In this document: positions 34,671 through 44,313 of the stretch, in pieces | Numbering within the stretch: the first letter of the stretch is position 1 | How the letters are laid out: every line of letters begins with the position of its first letter | Source of the DNA: Mycobacterium sp. 3519A | GTDB lineage: Bacteria; Actinomycetota; Actinomycetes; Mycobacteriales; Mycobacteriaceae | NCBI RefSeq assembly: GCF_900240945.1 | Contig: NZ_OESG01000014.1 | Location: 1,594,015-1,658,014, forward strand | Direction: 5' to 3' | Length of the DNA stretch: 64,000 bases | Notes under the pieces: model-generated | Seen by the model: only the letters and a program-made list of their open reading frames with translations | The model's database searches: none | What the model was told of the DNA's origin: nothing | Made by a program: the position numbers and the translations under genes

Positions 34671-35450
34671 ATGGGGGGCGGTTTGAAGCGCGAAGTGATC
34701 GGAGTGGTCGGAGGAATGGGACCTCTGGCCGGAGTGCGTTTGGTGGAGCTGATTACGCGGCTGACACCTGCTAGTCGCGATCAGAACCATCGCGACGTCG
34801 TGCTCGTGTCGATGCCGAGTCGCATTGGTGATCGCACGGAGTTTCTGCTCGGGCGCTCCAGAGACAACCCGGCCGTCGCCGTTGCGGAATGCGTGCAGAC
34901 ATTGGCAAGGGCCGGGGCCACCTGTGTAGGGGTGGCGTGCAATTCGGTTCACGCACCTCCGATATGGGATGACGTCACATCGGTACTGGCTCGCGACGGG
35001 TGCGACGTCACCCTCCTGCACCTCATCGAGGAAACCGGTGTGGAGATTTCCGCCCGTTTCGCTCCGGGTTCGAAGGTGGGAGTGCTTGGGACGACCGGCA
35101 CCGTCCGTACCGACCTATATGGAGGCGTGCTGCGCGCTGAGGGCCTCGATGTCGTGTATTTGGACGATTGCCGACAGCGTGAGCTCCATGAGGTGATCAG
35201 CAACCCCTACGACGGTATTAAGTCCGGGGCGACAGCGAGTCAGCGTGTGCGCAATTTCGTGGCATGGGCAGCTCGACACCTCATCGATCAGGGTGCGCAG
35301 TGCGTCGTCCTCGGTTGCACCGAATTACCGTTGGCCCTTCCCGCCAAGAGCGTGGACGGTGTGCCGGTCATCGATCCTTCGGTGATCTTGGCCCGCCAGC
35401 TGCTCATCGGGGCACGGGTCGGGCGAGAACCTGTCCGGGCACGCATCTGA
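34671..35450 (+). CDS. Aspartate/glutamate racemase family protein
   Basis: The 259-residue protein is of the PLP-independent Asp/Glu racemase family, which uses two cysteines to invert the alpha carbon. Both are visible: Cys90 in VGVACNSVHAPP and Cys216 in VVLGCTELPLAL. The N-terminal IGVVGGMGPLAG motif is also typical. It is co-directional with the ATP-grasp ligase gene. It would supply D-Asp or D-Glu, or act on a related acid, for the amino-acid part of this locus. Substrate not proven. Confidence 0.88.
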   Translation: MGGGLKREVIGVVGGMGPLAGVRLVELITRLTPASRDQNHRDVVLVSMPSRIGDRTEFLLGRSRDNPAVAVAECVQTLARAGATCVGVACNSVHAPPIWDDVTSVLARDGCDVTLLHLIEETGVEISARFAPGSKVGVLGTTGTVRTDLYGGVLRAEGLDVVYLDDCRQRELHEVISNPYDGIKSGATASQRVRNFVAWAARHLIDQGAQCVVLGCTELPLALPAKSVDGVPVIDPSVILARQLLIGARVGREPVRARI

Positions 35451-35544
35451 TGATCGTTAACTGTAGCCCGGGTGTGGACGTTGCTGGAAACGCCGGCTAA
35501 ACAATGTATCCATTTCTGCAGAAACAAACAGTTGAAGGCACATT

Positions 35545-36240
35545 ATGCGAGTTCGTGAAGTCATCAATGTCCTGAGGTCCCGCCAGGGGCTCCGTTGGCT
35601 GCGGCACACCCTGCGTCTGCGACTCCACTCGCGTCGGATAGCGATCGGGGTGCGCCGGGATTTGCTTGAGCATGTTCCGGTGGACCCGCCCAGGATTCCG
35701 CTCGAGGTGCGGTACCTCCGCCCTGACGACGACCTCTCGTTCATCGCCGATGAACCGGGGCTGTCGTCGAAGGCGGCGGCGGAGCGGACGGTCCAGCGCT
35801 GGCTCCTGGCCTCCAACCTTCCCGCGCCTGCGGTTGCCGTCGATTCCGACGGCAAGGTGGTCTTCATGGCCTGGATGCTCACGGCGGAAGACAACGACGT
35901 CATCCAGGCCCGGTGGGGAAAAATGCTGCCGATCCTCAAACCGGGCGAAGCGATCGTCGAGGGCCCCTTCACGGCGGAGAGCCATCGCGGCCTGGGGGTC
36001 ATGCTCGCGTACAACGCGATTCTCGACGCGGCGCGGGAGTCCGGCATCCGGTACGTGATGGGGTTCATCGCCGAAAACAACATCGCCCAGCTGAAGATCG
36101 CCGAGATCGGCCAGTTCGTTCCGTTCGTCGAGCGTGAGGAAAGCTGGTTCCTGTTCCGTCGACGGATCCGGTTCCTGCCGGTGACCGAGGAAGAGAAGAC
36201 GGCCTCGATTCCGGCTGAGCCAAGCGCAGGCGGAGGCTGA
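35545..36240 (+). CDS. GNAT-like acyltransferase, unknown substrate
   Basis: The 231-residue protein has a basic N-terminus (about 1-35, many Arg). A GNAT-like domain follows, with EAIVEGPFTAESHRGLGVML as the acyl-CoA loop and IRYVMGFIAENNIAQLKIAE as the following helix and strand. The ATG at 35545 follows a GAAGG site. The 94-base gap before it is AT-rich and probably contains its own promoter. It is the last gene of the island before carD. The specific role is unknown; it may modify the amino sugar or amino acid made by the locus. Confidence 0.72.
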   Translation: MRVREVINVLRSRQGLRWLRHTLRLRLHSRRIAIGVRRDLLEHVPVDPPRIPLEVRYLRPDDDLSFIADEPGLSSKAAAERTVQRWLLASNLPAPAVAVDSDGKVVFMAWMLTAEDNDVIQARWGKMLPILKPGEAIVEGPFTAESHRGLGVMLAYNAILDAARESGIRYVMGFIAENNIAQLKIAEIGQFVPFVEREESWFLFRRRIRFLPVTEEEKTASIPAEPSAGGG

Positions 36241-36413
36241 TCGCGGGCAGGCACAGCCGCCCGTAGGGCCACCGCCGATTTTCTCTCGGAAACCGCCGTT
36301 GATCACCTGCTGGTGCGCGACGGCGGCTGGTCGCCGCGGACCGTCGGCCAGCCCTCGCGTTGCACGGATTCGTCACCGTGTCAACCCCTGCTCTTCACCG
36401 ACTGTGCCCCTGA

Positions 36414-36971
<558 letters not shown>

Positions 36972-36976
36972 AGGTC

Positions 36977-37456
36977 ATGACGGGCCTGCCCAGGGTCGGG
37001 CTCGGCACCGACGTACATCCCATCGAGGCCGGTCGGCCGTGCTGGTTGCTGTGCCTGTTGTTCAGCGACGCTGACGGCTGCGCAGGCCATTCCGACGGCG
37101 ACGTCGCGGCGCACGCTCTGTGTGACGCCCTGCTGTCTGCTGCCGGCCTCGGTGACCTCGGCGAAGTGTTCGGTACCGGGCGCGCCCAATGGCGCGACGC
37201 AGGCGGTGCCGACATGCTCAAACACGTGGTGGGGCTGCTGAGTGCGGAGGGGTACCGGGTCGGCAACGCCGCTGTGCAGGTGATCGGCAATCGGCCCAAG
37301 GTGGGGCCGCGCCGTGGCGAGGCGCAGAAGGTGCTGTCTGAGCTGCTGGACGCCCCGGTGTCGGTGTCCGCGACGACCACTGACGGCCTCGGCCTCACCG
37401 GCCGCGGCGAGGGTCTGGCGGCCATCGCCACCGCTCTGGTAATTCACGCCGAATAG
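36977..37456 (+). CDS. ispF: IspF 2-C-methyl-D-erythritol 2,4-cyclodiphosphate synthase
   Basis: The 159-residue enzyme of the MEP isoprenoid pathway forms MEcPP from CDP-ME 2-phosphate. The metal ligands Asp12, His14 ([10 protein letters not shown]) and His46 ([12 protein letters not shown]) are present, as is the C-terminal [16 protein letters not shown] stretch that contacts CDP. It starts 5 bases after carD. The usual upstream partner ispD is absent. The cysS frame overlaps its stop. Confidence 0.96.
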   Translation: MTGLPRVGLGTDVHPIEAGRPCWLLCLLFSDADGCAGHSDGDVAAHALCDALLSAAGLGDLGEVFGTGRAQWRDAGGADMLKHVVGLLSAEGYRVGNAAVQVIGNRPKVGPRRGEAQKVLSELLDAPVSVSATTTDGLGLTGRGEGLAAIATALVIHAE

Positions 37457-37476
37457 TGCCGGTAAGCTGGCCCGTC

Positions 37477-38889
37477 GTGAGCGGAGCGAACGGCGAGTTG
37501 CGGCTTTACGACACCATGACCGGTGCCGTGCGCGATTTCGTCCCGCTGCGGCCGGGCCACGCGTCGATCTATCTGTGTGGCGCCACGGTGCAGGGACTGC
37601 CGCACATCGGCCATGTCCGCAGCGGGGTCGCCTTCGACGTGCTGCGCCGCTGGCTGATGGCCAACGGCTACGACGTCGCGTTCATCCGCAACGTCACCGA
37701 CATCGACGACAAGATCCTCAACAAGGCCGCCGACGCCGGTCGGCCGTGGTGGGAGTGGGCCGCGACCTACGAGCGGGCGTTTTCGGCCGCCTACGACGCG
37801 CTGGGCGTGCTTCCACCGTCCGCTGAGCCCCGCGCCACCGGCCACATCACCCAGATGGTCGAGTTGATCGAGCGGTTGATCGAGCGAGGACACGCCTATA
37901 CCGGTAACGGCGACGTCTACTTCGACGTGCTGAGCCTGCCCGACTACGGCAAGCTCTCCGGACACCGGATCGACGACGTGCACCAGGGTGAGGGCGTCGC
38001 CAAGGGCAAGCGCGACGAACGCGACTTCACCCTGTGGAAGGGCGCCAAACCGGGCGAGCCGTCGTGGCCGACGCCGTGGGGTCCGGGCAGACCCGGCTGG
38101 CACACCGAGTGCGTCGCCATGTGCGAGGCCTACCTCGGGCCGGAATTCGACATCCACGCGGGCGGCATGGATCTGGTGTTCCCGCACCACGAGAACGAGA
38201 TCGCGCAGGCCGAGGCGGCGGGGGACAAGTTCGCCCGGTACTGGCTGCACAACGGCTGGGTCACCATGGGCGGCGAGAAGATGAGCAAGTCGCTGGGCAA
38301 CGTTCTCGCGATTCCCGCTGTGCTGCAACGTGTTCGGGCTGCCGAGCTGCGCTACTACCTGGGCAGCGCGCACTACCGGTCGATGCTGGAGTTCTCCGAG
38401 AACGCACTGCAGGACGCGGCCAAGGCCTACACCGGCATCGAGGACTTCCTGCACCGGGTGCGCAATCGCGTCGGCGCGGTGGTGCCCGGCGAATGGACAC
38501 CGAAGTTCGCGGCCGCGCTCAACGACGACTTGTCCGTCCCCATCGCGCTTGCCGAGGTGCATGCCGCCAGGGCCGAGGGCAACCGCGCGCTGGATGCCGG
38601 CGACCATGACACGGCACTCGCACAAGCGATGTCGATCCGGGCGATGATGGGCATTCTGGGCGCGGATCCACTCGACGAGCGGTGGGAATCCAAGGACGAG
38701 ACGTCGGCTGCGCTCGCGGCGGTCGACGTGCTGGTCCAGGCCGAGGTGCAGCGCCGTGAGGACGCCAGGGCCCGTCGGGACTGGGCGGAAGCCGACGCGA
38801 TCCGCGACCGGCTCAAGGAAGCGGGTATCGAAGTCACCGACACCGCCGACGGGCCGCAGTGGTCGCTGCTCGATGGGTACACGAAGTAG
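37477..38889 (+). CDS. cysS: Cysteinyl-tRNA synthetase
   Basis: The 470-residue class I aminoacyl-tRNA synthetase carries the HIGH signature (His43-His46 in LPHIGH), the KMSKS signature (268-272 in GGEKMSKS) and zinc-site residues. Those include Cys34 (YLCGATVQG) and the [14 protein letters not shown] helix. It closely resembles M. tuberculosis CysS1 (Rv3580c). The GTG at 37477 gives the length of that protein; an in-frame GTG at 37456 overlapping the ispF stop would add seven residues. The next gene follows without a gap. Confidence 0.95.
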   Translation: MSGANGELRLYDTMTGAVRDFVPLRPGHASIYLCGATVQGLPHIGHVRSGVAFDVLRRWLMANGYDVAFIRNVTDIDDKILNKAADAGRPWWEWAATYERAFSAAYDALGVLPPSAEPRATGHITQMVELIERLIERGHAYTGNGDVYFDVLSLPDYGKLSGHRIDDVHQGEGVAKGKRDERDFTLWKGAKPGEPSWPTPWGPGRPGWHTECVAMCEAYLGPEFDIHAGGMDLVFPHHENEIAQAEAAGDKFARYWLHNGWVTMGGEKMSKSLGNVLAIPAVLQRVRAAELRYYLGSAHYRSMLEFSENALQDAAKAYTGIEDFLHRVRNRVGAVVPGEWTPKFAAALNDDLSVPIALAEVHAARAEGNRALDAGDHDTALAQAMSIRAMMGILGADPLDERWESKDETSAALAAVDVLVQAEVQRREDARARRDWAEADAIRDRLKEAGIEVTDTADGPQWSLLDGYTK

Positions 38890-39834
38890 ATGGCAGGCAA
38901 CTCGCGACGCCGCGGCGCAATTCGCAAACCCGGTACGAAGAAGGGCCCGACGGTCGGATCCGGCGGTGTGCGCAGGCGCGGCCTGGAGGGCCGCGGCGCC
39001 ACCCCGCCCGCGCACATGCGACCGGGCCATCCGGCCGCCAAGCGGGCGGCGAAGGCCCAACGACAGCAGCAGGGGAGATCTGGTCGTAAGACCGACGAGA
39101 CCGAAACCGTGCTGGGCCGCAATCCGGTGCTCGAATGCCTGCGGGCCGGGGTGCCTGCCACCGCGCTGTACGTAGCGCTCGGCGCAGAGGCCGACGAGCG
39201 GCTGACTGAATCCGTGAAAATCGCTGCCGACCACGGCATCTCGATACTCGAGGTGCCGCGCCACGACCTGGACCGGATCGCCGCCAACGGGCTCCATCAG
39301 GGCATCGCGTTGCAGGTGCCGCCGTACCAGTACGCGCACCCCGACGATCTGCTGGCGGTGGCGACGAAAGACAGCGCCCCGGCGCTGGTGGTGGCGTTGG
39401 ACAACATCTCCGACCCGCGCAATCTCGGTGCGATCGTGCGATCCGTCGCGGCGTTCGGTGGCCACGGAGTCGTGATCCCGCAGCGCCGATCGGCATCGGT
39501 CACCGCCGTGGCATGGCGCACCAGCGCCGGCGCGGCAGCGAGGCTGCCGGTGGCCAGGGCGACGAATCTCAATCGCACACTTAAGGATTGGGCTGGCGCC
39601 GGACTGCAGGTGATCGGGCTCGACGCCGGCGGCGACACCACCATCGACTCGCTGGACTGCTCGGGGCCGATGGTGGTCGTGGTGGGCTCCGAGGGCAAAG
39701 GATTGTCCCGGCTGGTGCGGGAGAACTGTGACGCGGTGGTGTCCATCCCGATGGCCGGGCCGACGGAATCGTTGAACGCATCGGTCGCCGCGGGAGTGGT
39801 GCTGGCCGAAATCGCGCGCCAGCGGCGGGGGTAG
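38890..39834 (+). CDS. TrmH/RlmB-family RNA 2'-O-methyltransferase
   Basis: The 314-residue protein has a long basic N-terminus (about 1-65), an L30e-like substrate-binding part ([20 protein letters not shown]), and a SPOUT catalytic domain. The three SPOUT motifs are present: [37 protein letters not shown] and [20 protein letters not shown]. The position matches Rv3579c. The likely target is a ribose in 23S rRNA (RlmB type), but tRNA is possible. The last 538 bases are overlapped by an open antisense frame of the next gene. Confidence 0.92.
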   Translation: MAGNSRRRGAIRKPGTKKGPTVGSGGVRRRGLEGRGATPPAHMRPGHPAAKRAAKAQRQQQGRSGRKTDETETVLGRNPVLECLRAGVPATALYVALGAEADERLTESVKIAADHGISILEVPRHDLDRIAANGLHQGIALQVPPYQYAHPDDLLAVATKDSAPALVVALDNISDPRNLGAIVRSVAAFGGHGVVIPQRRSASVTAVAWRTSAGAAARLPVARATNLNRTLKDWAGAGLQVIGLDAGGDTTIDSLDCSGPMVVVVGSEGKGLSRLVRENCDAVVSIPMAGPTESLNASVAAGVVLAEIARQRRG

Positions 39835-40619
39835 GCTTCCGGGGGGATCCGCGTCAGCGTCGGGGATTTCGCCTCCCCACCCGCACCCGGCGGCGCGCGG
39901 CGCCGCCGTTTGGCCCCCCACGGCGCGGCGAACGCCAGCGTCCACCGCAGGTTCGCCCACAGGCCGCGGGCAGGCGGATCCAATGACGACAGGGCGGCCG
40001 AGCGCGTCGGCAGGTCGTGGGGAACAGCCAGCGTGTCAAGCACTTTCGCCGCCATCCGGACGTGCCCGAGCGGTGAGAGGTGAATGCGATCGCGGGCCCA
40101 CAGCCGCGGGTCGCGGAATTCGGTGAAGCGCCAGAAGTCGACCAACTGCAGGCCAAGATCGTCGGCGATGCCGCGCAACAATTCGTTGTACACCGCGGCC
40201 CGGCCACGCAGCCGTCGAAACAGCGGCACCGTGCCGAGATCACCCGCCGTGAACGCCAACACGTGGGCACCGGTCTGCTGCAGCGTCTTCAGTGCGTCGG
40301 CGTATCTGGCCATCATCGCGTCGATGTCGTTGCGCACCAACAGCAGGTCGTTCATTCCCGCGTAGACGACAACCAGGTCAGGTTCGAGCATGACGGCGGC
40401 GTGAAGTTGGTCGGCGAGGATCTCGTTCATCCTGCGACCGCGCACCGCGAGGTTGGCGTAGCGAAGCTGCGGGTTGTGTTGTGCCAGCGCGACGGCGACA
40501 TGATCAGCCCATCCGCGCAACCCGTTGGGGCTCGTCGGATGCGGGTCCCCGACCCCCTCGGTGAACGAGTCGCCGAGCGCCACGTATCTGGTGAACGCCA
40601 CGCCACCAATCTTGCGCAT
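39297..40619 (-). CDS. SGNH/GDSL hydrolase with an anomalous C-terminal run-on
   Basis: The first 250 or so residues form an SGNH hydrolase. Block I is [12 protein letters not shown] with the catalytic Ser, block III is YAGMNDLLL, and block V is [10 protein letters not shown] with the catalytic Asp and His. The tail [15 protein letters not shown] is usually near the C-terminus of mycobacterial members. Here no in-frame stop follows at about 39850, and the frame stays open to 39297 on the strand opposite to the rlmB-like gene. That adds about 185 low-information residues. A frameshift or stop loss near 39840-39880 is the likely reason. GTG at 40604 is an alternative start. Confidence 0.65.
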   Translation of the reverse strand: MRKIGGVAFTRYVALGDSFTEGVGDPHPTSPNGLRGWADHVAVALAQHNPQLRYANLAVRGRRMNEILADQLHAAVMLEPDLVVVYAGMNDLLLVRNDIDAMMARYADALKTLQQTGAHVLAFTAGDLGTVPLFRRLRGRAAVYNELLRGIADDLGLQLVDFWRFTEFRDPRLWARDRIHLSPLGHVRMAAKVLDTLAVPHDLPTRSAALSSLDPPARGLWANLRWTLAFAAPWGAKRRRRAPPGAGGEAKSPTLTRIPPEAYPRRWRAISASTTPAATDAFNDSVGPAIGMDTTASQFSRTSRDNPLPSEPTTTTIGPEQSSESMVVSPPASSPITCSPAPAQSLSVRLRFVALATGSLAAAPALVRHATAVTDADRRCGITTPWPPNAATDRTIAPRLRGSEMLSNATTSAGALSFVATASRSSGCAYWYGGTCNAMP

Positions 40620-40711
40620 GCCGACGTCGTCTGCTCGCCGGCTGCGCCGCAAATGGGCGAATCGTCGCCGCCCGTCCCTGCACTGTTCGCGCCGGCGTAA
40701 CCGCCGCGTCG

Positions 40712-41947
40712 CTAGACGCCGAAGATCCGGATTCCCAGCCACAGCCCGACGACGGCACCTGCGATCGTCGCCGGCACCGTCACCAACCCGATGCGGCTGA
40801 ACTCGGCGAAGCCGGCGGGCAGGTCGCGCCGTACGACGCTGCGCCACAGCAGGTTCGCCAGCGATCCGACATAGCTCAGGTTGGGCCCGACGTTGACCCC
40901 GATCAGCACGGCCAGCACCGCCGCCGGGCCGCTCACCAGTGGCAGCAGCACCAGCACCGCGGGCAGGTTGTTGACGACGTTGGACAGTACCGCCGCGACG
41001 GCGGCGATGCCGAGCAGAGCGGGCAGGCTGTCACCGTCGGGCAGCACGTCGCGCATCGCGGAGTCCATGCCGTTGGTCATCACTGCCGCGACGACCACAC
41101 CGAGGCACAACACGAACGCCAGGAACGGCACATCCAGCGCATCCACAATGCCCGCGACGGTGGCGCGACCGCGCGCCAGTCCATGCACGCCGAGCACGAC
41201 GGCACCGGCGAGGGCCGCCCACGCGGGCGACAACCCGACCAGTGAAGTGAGGGCGAACCCGACCAGCGTGAGTCCCAGCACCACGAGCACGAACACCGGC
41301 ACCCTGACCTTGTCTGCCTCGGTGTCATGAGTTGGCGCGACAGCGAGTGATCGCGCGAAAATCCAACGCAGCAATACGAATTCGATGGCGATCGCGATCA
41401 GCCACGGCAGTGTCATGACCGCCGTGAAATGCAGGAAGGACAGGCCCGCCGCTCCGAACGCCAGCAGGTTGGTCAGGTTGGACACCGGCAGCAGCAGCGA
41501 GGCGCTGTTCGCCAAATGCGCAGTGGCGTACGCATGCGGCTTCGCAGGCACGCGCAGCGAGCGAGCGGTCGCAATCACCACCGGGGTCAGCAGTACCACC
41601 GTCGCATCGAGGCTCAAGATCGCCGTGGTGCCCGCCGCGATCGCGAAAACCGTGATGAGCAACCGATGTTGGTGGCCTGAGTTGGACCGCGCCATCGCCG
41701 CGCCTGCGGCCAGGAACAACCCTTCGTCGTCGCAGAGCCTGGCCAATACCAGCACCGCGGCGAGAAACCCGACGACGGGCAGCAGCCGCGCCACTTCGGC
41801 CCAAGCGGCCTGCCAGGAGATCACTCCCGCCGCGATCAGCAGGGCCGCCGAAGGCACCGCGGCCACGGCCTCGGGCCAGCCCCGGGGCCGGACCATCGCG
41901 AACCCGAGCACCACCGCCAGCGCCGCCAGCGCCAGCGTCAACTCCAC
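40712..41947 (-). CDS. arsB2: ArsB/NhaD-type anion permease (ArsB2-like)
   Basis: The 411-residue protein has about 11-12 membrane helices, with internal repeats typical of the ArsB/NhaD ion transporter superfamily. Examples are AAGTTAILSLDATVVLLTPV and the related VLSNVVNNLPAVLVLLPLVS. The position matches M. tuberculosis Rv3578 (arsB2). Arsenite export is suggested by the name only; no arsC or arsR is nearby. The GTG at 41947 overlaps the upstream metallo-hydrolase stop by 10 bases, so the two are probably co-translated. Confidence 0.87.
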   Translation of the reverse strand: MELTLALAALAVVLGFAMVRPRGWPEAVAAVPSAALLIAAGVISWQAAWAEVARLLPVVGFLAAVLVLARLCDDEGLFLAAGAAMARSNSGHQHRLLITVFAIAAGTTAILSLDATVVLLTPVVIATARSLRVPAKPHAYATAHLANSASLLLPVSNLTNLLAFGAAGLSFLHFTAVMTLPWLIAIAIEFVLLRWIFARSLAVAPTHDTEADKVRVPVFVLVVLGLTLVGFALTSLVGLSPAWAALAGAVVLGVHGLARGRATVAGIVDALDVPFLAFVLCLGVVVAAVMTNGMDSAMRDVLPDGDSLPALLGIAAVAAVLSNVVNNLPAVLVLLPLVSGPAAVLAVLIGVNVGPNLSYVGSLANLLWRSVVRRDLPAGFAEFSRIGLVTVPATIAGAVVGLWLGIRIFGV

Positions 41948-42858
41948 GGGTCGCTGCGCTGCCAGAGGGTGGGCAGGTGCAGCGGCACGCCGTCCTCCTC
42001 GGCCAGTCGGGACAACGTCCGCATCGACTCGTCGAGATCGTCTGCGGCGTATGGCAACGCCCGCAGCGGCTTGTGCAGCGGACGAAAGAAGTCGTCCCAG
42101 TGAATCAGCACCACGCGGCGCGCGCCGACAGTGCGTACCGTCTCGGTCCAGTAGTCGGTCAGATACCGCTCGGGCTGCAGTCCCAACTGCCCGACGCCCA
42201 GGTACACCACTTCGGCGCGGTGACCGACGAGCGCCCCGCGGACGAACCCGGCACTTCCGACGATCAGCAGCCGCCGGTTCGACGGCCGGTGGTGCACCAG
42301 CGTCGACCAGGCTTCGCCGCACTTGTACGCCGACGCCTTGACCGGGGGCACAACGGGTTCGCTGATCACGCCGGGAAAGCGGTCGGGCGGGCAGTGCTCG
42401 CCCTCGACCAGCGTCACGTCGTAGGCGCCAAGCGTGATCGGCTCGCCCGGTGTGACGGCCGTCAGCCGATCGTCGGGCAGGCCCGCGCCGCGGCCGACCG
42501 CGACGGCTGATGCCCCGCCGACCACCTGTGCCTGCGTCCGCTCGGCTACCACCGCCGAATCCATCGCATGGTCGAAGTGGGTGTGCACCGGCAGCACCGC
42601 TTCCAACCGGCGCACGCCGAGCCGAGACAGGCAACCATCGATGCGCGGCGCCGACGGCGCCAACCGACCCAACCCGACCCGCAACAGGCTGGGCCGCGAG
42701 AAGAAGCCGTCGGTCATCAGAGCGGACTCGCCGTCGTCGACGAGCAGCGTGGTGACGCCGGCCCAGGTCACCGTCAGCGGCGCGCCGGCCCCGGCCGCGG
42801 GCACGTCGAACGCGCCCGCGTACGTGCGCAGATCTGGGCGGCCGGGCTTGAGGCGCAT
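41938..42858 (-). CDS. Metallo-beta-lactamase fold hydrolase (Rv3577-like)
   Basis: The 306-residue protein has the MBL-fold metal motif HTHFDHAMDS and later metal-ligand candidates in EGEHCPPDRF and IHWDDFFRPL. It resembles a family of MBL proteins distantly related to lactonases, and the place matches Rv3577. There is no signal peptide. It is transcribed with arsB2, whose start it overlaps. Substrate unknown. Confidence 0.83.
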   Translation of the reverse strand: MRLKPGRPDLRTYAGAFDVPAAGAGAPLTVTWAGVTTLLVDDGESALMTDGFFSRPSLLRVGLGRLAPSAPRIDGCLSRLGVRRLEAVLPVHTHFDHAMDSAVVAERTQAQVVGGASAVAVGRGAGLPDDRLTAVTPGEPITLGAYDVTLVEGEHCPPDRFPGVISEPVVPPVKASAYKCGEAWSTLVHHRPSNRRLLIVGSAGFVRGALVGHRAEVVYLGVGQLGLQPERYLTDYWTETVRTVGARRVVLIHWDDFFRPLHKPLRALPYAADDLDESMRTLSRLAEEDGVPLHLPTLWQRSDPWS

Positions 42859-42867
42859 GACGACACC

Positions 42868-44013
42868 TTAGGGGTCCTGGCTGCGTGTGGAGGCATCGAC
42901 GTCGGCGGGCTCGGCAAGGTCCTCACAGGGGTCTTCGTGCCTGTCGCCGAATGGATCGCGGTATCCGACCCATGCGGCCGGGCGGGTCAGCTCGTCGTCG
43001 GTGAGCAGAGCACGCGCCAACTCGTCGACGATGTCTTCGGGTGCGGCCCCACAGGTCAACACGGTCATCGACACGTGGCGGTCCCCGACGCGTTCGTCCC
43101 AGTCCGCGGCGGCCAACGCGCGGCGCTGCGGATCGGCATACGCGAGTTGGTTGGAAGTCATTGCCGCCAACCACTTTCCGATGTACTTCACCATCAGGCC
43201 GCCGCCGGCCGACTCCACCCAGATGGCATCGTCGAATCGATTCGCCAACCAGATTCGGCCCCGTGCCCGCACCACACCGTCCAGCAGCACATCCAACCCC
43301 GCGTGCAGACGCTCGGGATGAAATGGGCGTCGGGCGGTGAACAACAGCAGGCCGATGTCACCGTCGGCATCGAGGGAGGGCTGGCCCGCCAGCAGTGGTT
43401 CGTGCGGATGGTTGCTGCGTCCCCGGCGCGCATCGGGTTCCAGGTGGCGCAGCGCAGCAGCGAGCCGGTCCGTGCCCACCGTGACCCGCGAGCGCGGCGA
43501 CAGGCGACGCAGCACCGACAAGGTTCTCGGTACCGGCCTGGTCAGCACCAGCACGTCGGCGAACTCGGCCTGGCCGACCACCACCTGGGCGACCGTGCGG
43601 CCGTCATCGAGTTCGTCAGCGCCGAGTGCCTGCTCCAGCCAGTTGGTCGTGTCGATCGTCGACACCACCGCGTCCACACGCACATCGGTGGCCACCGGCC
43701 CGTTCGCGATCGCCCAACAGACCGGTTCCGGCTCCAGCCATGGCATCAGGTGCACGGCGATGCGGCGGACGTCGCTACGCAGGTGAAGCCTTCGGAGCAG
43801 GGCCATCAGATCGTCGCGCACAGTGCAGGCCACGCACCCGTTGGTCACCTCCAATGGCCACTGCGACATGTCCCATCGGGTGCTGACGACCCGGAGCACC
43901 ACCTGCCCGTCGAAGCGGTGGCTGACCACGACGGTGCCGGTCTGCTGTGCCAGTACCTCCGCCACGCCGTCGCTATCGCCTTGGCCACAGATCAAGACCA
44001 CCGGAGTTCGCAT
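42868..44013 (-). CDS. mrf: Mrf-like CobW-family protein of the zinc-starvation ribosome system
   Basis: The 381-residue protein is related to CobW/P47K GTPases, but the P-loop is degenerate (ICGQGDSDGV) and the cysteine motif is GCVAC in place of CxCC. A CobW C-terminal domain follows (IWLANRFDDAIWVESAGG). In M. smegmatis the gene beside the cysteine-less ribosomal protein operon is Mrf, which recruits the hibernation factor MPY to ribosomes under zinc starvation; the context here is the same. The ATG at 44013 has GGAGG just upstream and lies 16 bases from a Zur-like box. Confidence 0.85.
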   Translation of the reverse strand: MRTPVVLICGQGDSDGVAEVLAQQTGTVVVSHRFDGQVVLRVVSTRWDMSQWPLEVTNGCVACTVRDDLMALLRRLHLRSDVRRIAVHLMPWLEPEPVCWAIANGPVATDVRVDAVVSTIDTTNWLEQALGADELDDGRTVAQVVVGQAEFADVLVLTRPVPRTLSVLRRLSPRSRVTVGTDRLAAALRHLEPDARRGRSNHPHEPLLAGQPSLDADGDIGLLLFTARRPFHPERLHAGLDVLLDGVVRARGRIWLANRFDDAIWVESAGGGLMVKYIGKWLAAMTSNQLAYADPQRRALAAADWDERVGDRHVSMTVLTCGAAPEDIVDELARALLTDDELTRPAAWVGYRDPFGDRHEDPCEDLAEPADVDASTRSQDP

Positions 44014-44028
44014 GTACCCTCCTGTATT

Positions 44029-44048
44029 ATTGAAAACGATAATCATTA
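44029..44048. promoter_or_regulatory. Zur-type operator between mrf and rpmB2
   Basis: ATTGAAAACGATAATCATTA is AT-rich and imperfectly palindromic, in a GC-rich surrounding, as mycobacterial Zur boxes are. It lies between the divergent starts of mrf and the L28 gene. The same pattern (TTG, then AAACG, then TCATT) recurs upstream of the metal ABC transporter at 51374-51393. Zur with zinc would repress both sides. Confidence 0.8.
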
Positions 44049-44076
44049 ACGTTAGCGCACGACGACGGAGAGGCAC

Positions 44077-44313
44077 ATGTCCGCGCACTGTCAGGTCACC
44101 GGCCGAAGCCCCGGCTTCGGCAACACCGTTTCGCATTCGCACCGCCGCACCCGCAGGCGGTGGGACCCCAACATCCAGACCAAGTCGTACTACCTGCCGT
44201 CCGAAGGCCGCCGCATCAAGTTGCGCGTCAGCGCAAAGGGCATCAAGGTTATCGACCGGGACGGCATCGAGGCCGTGGTGGCCCGTATCCGGCGCAATGG
44301 GGGCAAGATCTGA
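44077..44313 (+). CDS. rpmB: Alternative (C-minus) 50S ribosomal protein L28
   Basis: The 78-residue L28 protein has the conserved [19 protein letters not shown] part. The zinc-binding CxxC of the primary form is missing: the N-terminus reads [14 protein letters not shown]. This is the zinc-free paralogue made under zinc starvation. It is the first gene of the alternative ribosomal operon, 29 bases after the Zur-like box. The stop overlaps the L33 start (TGATG). Confidence 0.92.
   Translation: MSAHCQVTGRSPGFGNTVSHSHRRTRRRWDPNIQTKSYYLPSEGRRIKLRVSAKGIKVIDRDGIEAVVARIRRNGGKI

Noticed and set aside
36972..36976. Remnant of ispD between carD and ispF
   Set aside because: Only 5 bases separate the two genes, so no trace remains; the carD and ispF proteins have normal ends and are not fused to any IspD part.
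37444..39960. Long minus-strand frame opposite cysS and the rlmB-like gene
   Set aside because: It is a shadow frame of two well-recognised genes with low-complexity residues only.
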